Source of the DNA: Methyloferula stellata AR4
GTDB taxonomy: Bacteria > Pseudomonadota > Alphaproteobacteria > Rhizobiales > Beijerinckiaceae
DNA length: 64,000 bases
Direction: 5' to 3'
Assembly (NCBI RefSeq): GCF_000385335.1
Contig: NZ_ARWA01000001.1
Location: forward strand, 1-64,000
The first letter of the stretch is position 1; each line of letters starts with the position of its first letter. The position numbers and the translations under genes are program-made. A model generated the notes under the pieces. It was not told where the DNA came from. It was given only the letters and a program-made list of their open reading frames with translations, and did not search any database. Of the stretch, positions 59,008 to 64,000 are shown piece by piece.

Positions 59008-60795
59008 TCAGAACATGTCGGCGGATGGCGCCATCATGGTTTCGGCCCCGGCGCGAATGCGCGCGAGACGCGTGGCGGAATCGGGGATCATGCGCTCCAT
59101 GAAAAATCTGCCGGTGAGCAATTTGAAATCCATGGCCTGCACCGCATCGTTACGCGCCTTTCGCGCGAGTGCCGCCTTGGCGATCCGCACCCACATGTAA
59201 CCCAGCGCGACAAGACCGAAGAGGTGCATGTAATCATAAGCGCCCGCCGCCGCCTGTTCGGGCTTTGCGAGGGCGTTGTTCATGAACCATAGAGTAGCGT
59301 CGCGCAAATGTTCGGCTGCGCGTTCAAGCAGCGTGAGGAAAGGCTTGAGATCCGGCTCCGCCGCGTTCTCCTTGATGAAACCGCTAACCTCGGCGAAGAA
59401 AGCCGTGGTCGCGCGGCCGTTGTCCTTTGCCAATTTGCGGCCGACGAGATCGAGCGCCTGAATGCCGTTGGCGCCTTCATAGATCATAGCGATCCGCGCA
59501 TCGCGCACGAATTGCTCCATGCCCCATTCGCCGATATAGCCGTGACCGCCGAAGACCTGCTGCGCCAAAACCGTATTGTCAAAGCCGATGTCGGTGAGCA
59601 CGCCTTTCAAAACCGGCGTGAGCAGGCCAAGACGATCGGACGCCGCCTGCCGCGCAGCCGCATCTTCGGAGCGATGCGCCACGTCGGCGTCGAGCGCGAC
59701 CGAGAGAAGCAAGGCCCGCGCGGCTTCGTTGAAGCCGCGGATCGTCAGAAGAATGCGGCGAATGTCCGGGTGAACGATGATCGGTTCGGGCTCGGTCTGA
59801 TCTTTCGGCGCTGAAAACGATCGCCCCTGCTTGCGGTCCTTGGCATAGGCTGCGGCGTTCTGATAGGCGATTTCGGATTGGCCGAGCCCTTGGACCGCGA
59901 CGCCGAGGCGCGCCTCGTTCATCATGACGAACATGGCGTTCAATCCCTTGTTCGCCTCGCCGATCAGAAAGGCTTTCGCACCGTCATAATTCATGACGCA
60001 TGTCGCATTGCCGTGAATGCCCATCTTATGTTCGATCGAGCCGCAAGAGACGGCATTGCGGGAGCCGAGCGTCTGATCCGGCCCGACCAGCAACTTCGGT
60101 ACGATGAACAGAGAAATGCCTTTGACACCAGCCGGCGCGCCCTGGATGCGGGCGAGCACCAGATGGATGATATTTTCAGTCAGGTCATGCTCGCCGGCGG
60201 AGATAAAAATCTTTTGGCCGTGAATGGCATAGGACCCGTCGTCATTTGGAATGGCTTTCGTCTTCAGCAGACCAAGATCCGTGCCGCAATGCGGTTCGGT
60301 GAGGTTCATCGTGCCGGACCAGGCGCCGCTGACCATTTTCGGCAGATAGGTTTTCTTCTGCTCGTCCGAACCATGCGTGAGAATGGCCGCGAAGGCGCCT
60401 TGGGTGAGGCCCGAATACATCGCGAATGCGATATTCGCGGCGGAGGCGAATTCATTGACGATCACGGTGAAGAGATAAGGCAGCCCTTGGCCGCCGTACA
60501 TCTGATCGGCGGAAAGCCCAAGCCAGCCGGCCTCGACGAAGGCACGATAGGCGTCCTTGAAGCCCATTGGGCTCGTCACATCGCCATTTTGATGGCGCAC
60601 GCATCCTTCGCGGTCGCCGATCTGATTCAAAGGATTGAGAACATCCGCGCAAAAGCGCCCGGCTTCGGAAACGATGGCCGCCGCCAGATCTTCCGTCACC
60701 TCGCTGAAACCCGGCAGATTGTTGAAACGCTCGATGCACAAGACATCGGTCAGGAGAAACAGAACGTCCTCGACGGGTGCCCTATAGCTTGGCAT
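59008..60795 (-). CDS. Acyl-CoA dehydrogenase, DmdC-like long form
   Basis: A 595-residue flavoprotein. It has the longer N-terminus PSYRAPVEDVLFLL typical of the DmdC/FadE-like subgroup, FAD and substrate segments (TMNLTEPHCGTDLGLLKTKA, then the KIFISAGEHD loop), the catalytic-base region MIYEGANGIQALDL, and an extra C-terminal domain ending near RAGAETMM. It oxidises an acyl-CoA to the enoyl-CoA and passes electrons to ETF. The ATG at 60795 has GGAGACG upstream. A MerR regulator is encoded 330 bases upstream on the same strand. Confidence 0.92.
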   Translation of the reverse strand: MPSYRAPVEDVLFLLTDVLCIERFNNLPGFSEVTEDLAAAIVSEAGRFCADVLNPLNQIGDREGCVRHQNGDVTSPMGFKDAYRAFVEAGWLGLSADQMYGGQGLPYLFTVIVNEFASAANIAFAMYSGLTQGAFAAILTHGSDEQKKTYLPKMVSGAWSGTMNLTEPHCGTDLGLLKTKAIPNDDGSYAIHGQKIFISAGEHDLTENIIHLVLARIQGAPAGVKGISLFIVPKLLVGPDQTLGSRNAVSCGSIEHKMGIHGNATCVMNYDGAKAFLIGEANKGLNAMFVMMNEARLGVAVQGLGQSEIAYQNAAAYAKDRKQGRSFSAPKDQTEPEPIIVHPDIRRILLTIRGFNEAARALLLSVALDADVAHRSEDAAARQAASDRLGLLTPVLKGVLTDIGFDNTVLAQQVFGGHGYIGEWGMEQFVRDARIAMIYEGANGIQALDLVGRKLAKDNGRATTAFFAEVSGFIKENAAEPDLKPFLTLLERAAEHLRDATLWFMNNALAKPEQAAAGAYDYMHLFGLVALGYMWVRIAKAALARKARNDAVQAMDFKLLTGRFFMERMIPDSATRLARIRAGAETMMAPSADMF

Positions 60796-61124
60796 TTGGA
60801 CGTCTCCATCGCGGCGGCCGACCGCGCGCATCATGCTCCCGAATCAAGACATGGGAGCCTTTATTTCCATGAGATATTGCGCGGTTTAAGGCTGTGTGAA
60901 GAGCTTGGCCGAGATAAAGCCGCAGGCCGGATGCACGCTCAGGGAACAGCGCAAGCTTCACCTTGAGGAGCGGCGCCCGACGTCAAGGCGCGCTTCCCAC
61001 GCGTGCATCGTCCGCGCTGCTTCGAGCGCCGGCCAGGATGATCATGATTCATATGCGATAGCGGGTTTAAAATGAATTTGCTGAGTTCAAACCAAATAAA
61101 AAATCGATTGAAAGCTTGAAAACC
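60796..61124. other. 329-base intergenic region
   Basis: Between the MerR gene and the acyl-CoA dehydrogenase gene. The 100 bases nearest merR are AT-rich. No gene, terminator or repeat is recognised. A promoter for the dehydrogenase is likely here. Confidence 0.5.
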
Positions 61125-61625
61125 TTACGCCTCGAAAACCGACGCGCCGGAGGAAGAGCCATTTTCGAGAGGTGGCAATGGCCACCCTTCGGTCAATCTT
61201 TGCTGCGCATTGCGCAAAGCGCTGATGGCTTCGTCGATTTCTTCGCGCTGGCGTTCGAGATGATGGATTTGCGCGATGATCTGCTCGGGTTGCAGCGTCG
61301 ACTCCAAATCCCCCATCTTGTCCCGGCGCGCATCGATGATCTCGTGGATTTCCGCCAAGGTGAATCCCAATCGTTTGCCTCGGAGGATCAGTTCAAGGTG
61401 CTGCCGATCGGCTGCGGTATAGAGGCGCGTCGAGCCGCGCCGGATCGGATGGAGAAGCCCGCGATCTTCGTAAAATCGAAGCGCGCGCAGGCTGATACTG
61501 AAGTCCCGGGCCATCGCCCCTATGGTAAAAAGAAGCTCGTCATGCGGCGCCGAAGCGCGACTGCCTATTCCCCTTCCCCCCGAATTGTCTGATTTCTGAT
61601 CGCGATTCAGCCCCAACCGGCTCAT
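61125..61625 (-). CDS. MerR-family transcriptional regulator
   Basis: A 166-residue protein with a 30-residue N-terminal extension, a MerR helix-turn-helix (about residues 31-100: TIGAMARDFSISLRALRFYEDRGLL), and a coiled-coil dimerisation helix (about 115-150) without metal-binding cysteines. Similar MerR proteins control acyl-CoA dehydrogenase genes in fatty or branched-chain acid degradation, and this one sits directly upstream of such a gene. AGGAGG is five bases before the ATG at 61625. Confidence 0.9.
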   Translation of the reverse strand: MSRLGLNRDQKSDNSGGRGIGSRASAPHDELLFTIGAMARDFSISLRALRFYEDRGLLHPIRRGSTRLYTAADRQHLELILRGKRLGFTLAEIHEIIDARRDKMGDLESTLQPEQIIAQIHHLERQREEIDEAISALRNAQQRLTEGWPLPPLENGSSSGASVFEA

Positions 61626-62001
61626 CCGAACCTCCTTCAATCGTCGTTGCCGCTCGATAAAGCGCATCCCCTGCGCGACGACGCCTACAACCTAAGATTG
61701 AATCTAGACGGATATCTTAAGAGATTCAAACCTAATTCGATACCACTCACGCAAAAGTTGTACCTCCCAGCTCAAGCTTGTCAGTAGAAGATCTGTCCCA
61801 AAACCGGTCAGACTTAACCCGTTGTTTACCGTCTCCCCCGAAAGTTCGGGATCAGCAAGCCGAGGGACAATCTTCGGCGTTGATTCGCGAGCCGGCGGCT
61901 CATCAGAGCGCCTTCAGACCAAGTGGACCCGTTCCACTTAGCCGGAAGAGGTTTTGACGCAGGCTGCTTCGGGATCTCACGATCCCGCCATGGACGAGAT
62001 C
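61626..62001. promoter_or_regulatory. 376-base divergent control region with an inverted repeat
   Basis: Holds the promoters for the MerR gene (minus) and the podJ-like gene (plus). The perfect dyad TTGAATCT (61698-61705) and AGATTCAA (61722-61729), spaced 16 bases, could be an autoregulatory MerR operator. A second dyad AAGTGGA-CCCGT-TCCACTT lies at 61921-61939. Neither role is proven. Confidence 0.4.
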
Positions 62002-64000
62002 ATGAGAAAAGCTGCACCCTGGAGTATTGACGGCATCAAGCCTGATATTCGCGAAGCCGCCAGGGAAGCCGCCCGCCGTCAGGGGTTAAGCCTCAGCGCC
62101 TGGCTGAACGACATCATCATCACCCAAGCTGCCGAACTCGGGATCGACGCCGACGAGATGGATTCCGACGAGCGGCTGGAGGCTGTCGCCGCGCGTCTTC
62201 ATCAGCTCGATGAGCGCGACGAGCGCCAAACCCCATCCACGCGCACGCACTCCCGCGCTCCGCGCGACGACAGATGGCGCGGTCACGCTGATGAGGGCTA
62301 CGAGCCGGTCTCGTCGGAGCCCGCCCGCGAGCGGCCGATTCGCGAGCAGCTCATGCAAGAACGCCCCACGCAAGAACGGGCCAAAAATGAGCGGTCCTTG
62401 ATGGAGCGTCTGCGCGCCCAGGAGGCCGAAGCTCTGCTCGAGGCCGCCATCGGCGCTTTCGAACATAGTATCGCTAAAAGCCAGAAGCAGACGGCGCGAT
62501 CCTTCGAGGCTGTCGCCCAGCGATTGACGAATATCGAACAGCATCTGACGCAGCGCCCCCAGGATGACGGCACCAAGCCGATCAGGAGCGCCCTGGCGCG
62601 GCTCGAGGAACGGCTCGACTCATTCGCGCAAACGCCGCCGCCGGCCCCGCCGCGCGACGATGCCGGACTGAAAAGACTTGAAAGCAAGCTCGATGCGCTC
62701 CTCAGCGGCTCGGCGCTTTCGACGCAAAGACCGGTTGCAAAACAAGAGTGGCGAAACTCGCTTCAATCGGCCGTCGCCGAGATCGGCCGCAAACAACAGC
62801 TTTTGAACGGCGAAGCATCGGATCGCAGGCCTCTGGCGCGGCGCGCCGCCTTCGACAGGCAGCCGGCATCAACCCATGCAGCCGATCTACAGGCCCTGCA
62901 GCGCGACATCGCGGCGCTTGGCGTGAAGCTCGAAGAGATGCAGCTGCAGGATCTCGCAAAAGATCTGACACGGATGCGAACCGATATCGGCACCATGTCG
63001 GCCGGCATGGCCGATCTCGCGCCGCGCGACTCTGTGACGGCGATCGAATCGGCCATCCGCAATCTGACGACCCGCATCGAAACCTCGCGCGAAGACGGAA
63101 TGCGCGAGACTTTGCTGAAGCCCATCACAGAACTCGTCGATGGTCTGCGCAATTCGCTCGGGTCGATCGATCCGCATCCCTCGATCGATGGGCTCGGACG
63201 CGAAATCAAGACGATCAGCGACAGGCTCGAAGCCATGGCCGGCCAGCCGCATGAGCCGGCCCAGCTCGGTCGCGTCCAGGCGCAAATTCAGGAGATTCAC
63301 GGCCTGCTGACGGCTGCGGCCTCGCATCCTTTTTCCTTCGAAGAGATCGAAAGAAAAGTCGCGGCGCTCAGCGAGCAGATGGAGCGGCAAAAGGGTCTCG
63401 GACCCATGCCGTCCGATGAGGAGTTTCTGTCGCCAAGGCTGCAGCAAACGCAAGTCGACTCCCTGGCCAAGATCGAAGACCGGCTCGACGATCTTTCGCG
63501 CAAGATCGAGACGGCGGTCGTCGGACGTCCCGCCGCAGGCTCCAAGATGGACGCGGAGTCGCTCGAGGCGGTGGTCAAGGTGCTGGCCGATAAATTCACC
63601 GCCGCGCAAGACCCGCGTGCCGGACAAGCCGCCTTCGAATCCCTGCAAGGCCAGATCGCCGAATTGGCCCGGCGGCTGGAGCAAACCGATTCGGGCTTTT
63701 CGGCGCTCCCGGCCCTGCAACGCTCGGTGAACGAGCTTTTCACGCATCTCGACGAAACGCGCTTCGCAGCCCATGAGGCCGCGCAGAGCGCCGCGCGAAA
63801 TGCCGCGCATGAAGCCGTGCGCGAGGTGATGGAGCACAAGGACCTGATCGCCGGCAACGCCTCGGAGGAACCGGCGATCACGCGCGAAATCGCGGATCTG
63901 CGCGCCGTTCAGGACGAAGCCGGCAGGCGGACCCATTCGACCTTGAATGCCGTTCACGAGACGCTAGAAAAAATCGTCGACCGCCTTGCCATGCTCGAAG
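62002..64000 (+). CDS. PodJ-like polar localisation protein, 5' part (runs off the window)
   Basis: The frame is open from 62002 to the last base (666 codons) with no stop, so the C-terminus is missing. The N-terminus MRKAAPWSIDGIKPDIREAA, followed by a ribbon-helix-helix-like segment (REAARRQGLSLSAWLNDII), is typical of Rhizobiales PodJ/SEL1-type proteins. The rest is long coiled coil (LERRLE/EERLDS-type heptads, many RxDI and LxxKLExL units). Full-length family members end in a membrane span and Sel1 repeats or a peptidoglycan-binding domain. PodJ organises one cell pole. An in-frame ATG at 61990 is an alternative start. Confidence 0.75.
   Translation, partial: MRKAAPWSIDGIKPDIREAAREAARRQGLSLSAWLNDIIITQAAELGIDADEMDSDERLEAVAARLHQLDERDERQTPSTRTHSRAPRDDRWRGHADEGYEPVSSEPARERPIREQLMQERPTQERAKNERSLMERLRAQEAEALLEAAIGAFEHSIAKSQKQTARSFEAVAQRLTNIEQHLTQRPQDDGTKPIRSALARLEERLDSFAQTPPPAPPRDDAGLKRLESKLDALLSGSALSTQRPVAKQEWRNSLQSAVAEIGRKQQLLNGEASDRRPLARRAAFDRQPASTHAADLQALQRDIAALGVKLEEMQLQDLAKDLTRMRTDIGTMSAGMADLAPRDSVTAIESAIRNLTTRIETSREDGMRETLLKPITELVDGLRNSLGSIDPHPSIDGLGREIKTISDRLEAMAGQPHEPAQLGRVQAQIQEIHGLLTAAASHPFSFEEIERKVAALSEQMERQKGLGPMPSDEEFLSPRLQQTQVDSLAKIEDRLDDLSRKIETAVVGRPAAGSKMDAESLEAVVKVLADKFTAAQDPRAGQAAFESLQGQIAELARRLEQTDSGFSALPALQRSVNELFTHLDETRFAAHEAAQSAARNAAHEAVREVMEHKDLIAGNASEEPAITREIADLRAVQDEAGRRTHSTLNAVHETLEKIVDRLAMLE

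Noticed and set aside
62887-63957. Minus-strand frame of 356 codons
   Set aside because: Antisense to the podJ-like frame, which has a recognisable N-terminus and long coiled coil.

Overview
The window is high-GC DNA from an alphaproteobacterium of the Rhizobiales, most likely a methylotroph of the Beijerinckiaceae/Methylocystaceae type. This rests on a XoxF-type (lanthanide) methanol dehydrogenase, a formaldehyde-activating enzyme (Fae), alphaproteobacterial cell-cycle genes (rcdA and trcR homologues), an F1 ATP synthase operon in the order atpHAGDC, a PodJ-like polarity protein and Rhizobiales-style dispersed palindromes. Genus-level placement is inference. No tRNA, rRNA, CRISPR array, prophage or complete insertion sequence was recognised.

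Layout. 0-5.3 kb: the end of a Pro/Gln-rich secreted protein, an adenylate-forming enzyme (PaaK/CapK-like) followed by an ABC-2 exporter (permease and ATPase), then an AT-richer DUF5677-like gene. 5.3-11.5 kb: exported Ntn amidohydrolase, fae, a CBS-domain protein with a 63-residue partner, several small or DUF proteins and a Tat-exported deaminase. 11.6-17.7 kb: small Cys/Gly-rich exported proteins, an ECF sigma/anti-sigma pair, an exported subtilase and, convergent to it, a solitary xoxF. 18.2-24.3 kb: Na+/H+ antiporter, then lysine/arginine biosynthesis (argB, HAD phosphatase, dapD, DUF805, dapE). 24.4-26.7 kb: cell-cycle cluster (rcdA, DUF1192, trcR). 27-33.6 kb: FIST sensor, ABC-F ATPase and an exported methionine-sulfoxide repair operon, msrB-dipZ-msrA. 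33.6-38.8 kb: atpHAGDC on the minus strand, interrupted by two palindromic repeats. 39-53.5 kb: parts of the classical tol-pal/ftsH neighbourhood (pal; cpoB-tilS-ftsH; glmM), with arsC, two tandem acyltransferase/SGNH genes, a TPR-methyltransferase and a vapBC-like module between them. 53.7-64 kb: DUF952, pyrD, MATE transporter, DUF6460-like protein, solute:sodium symporter, acyl-CoA dehydrogenase with a MerR regulator, and the 5' part of a podJ-like gene that runs off the window.

How the genes fit together. XoxF would oxidise methanol in the periplasm and Fae would condense the formaldehyde with tetrahydromethanopterin. The msrB-dipZ-msrA operon plausibly repairs oxidised envelope proteins using electrons passed across the membrane. 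RcdA and TrcR homologues, with the PodJ-like protein, belong to the CtrA-centred asymmetric cell cycle. The intergenic DNA carries several families of dispersed palindromes with constant arms and variable but self-complementary centres, including two inside the atp operon. Gene order around pal, cpoB-tilS-ftsH and glmM is best explained by a local inversion.
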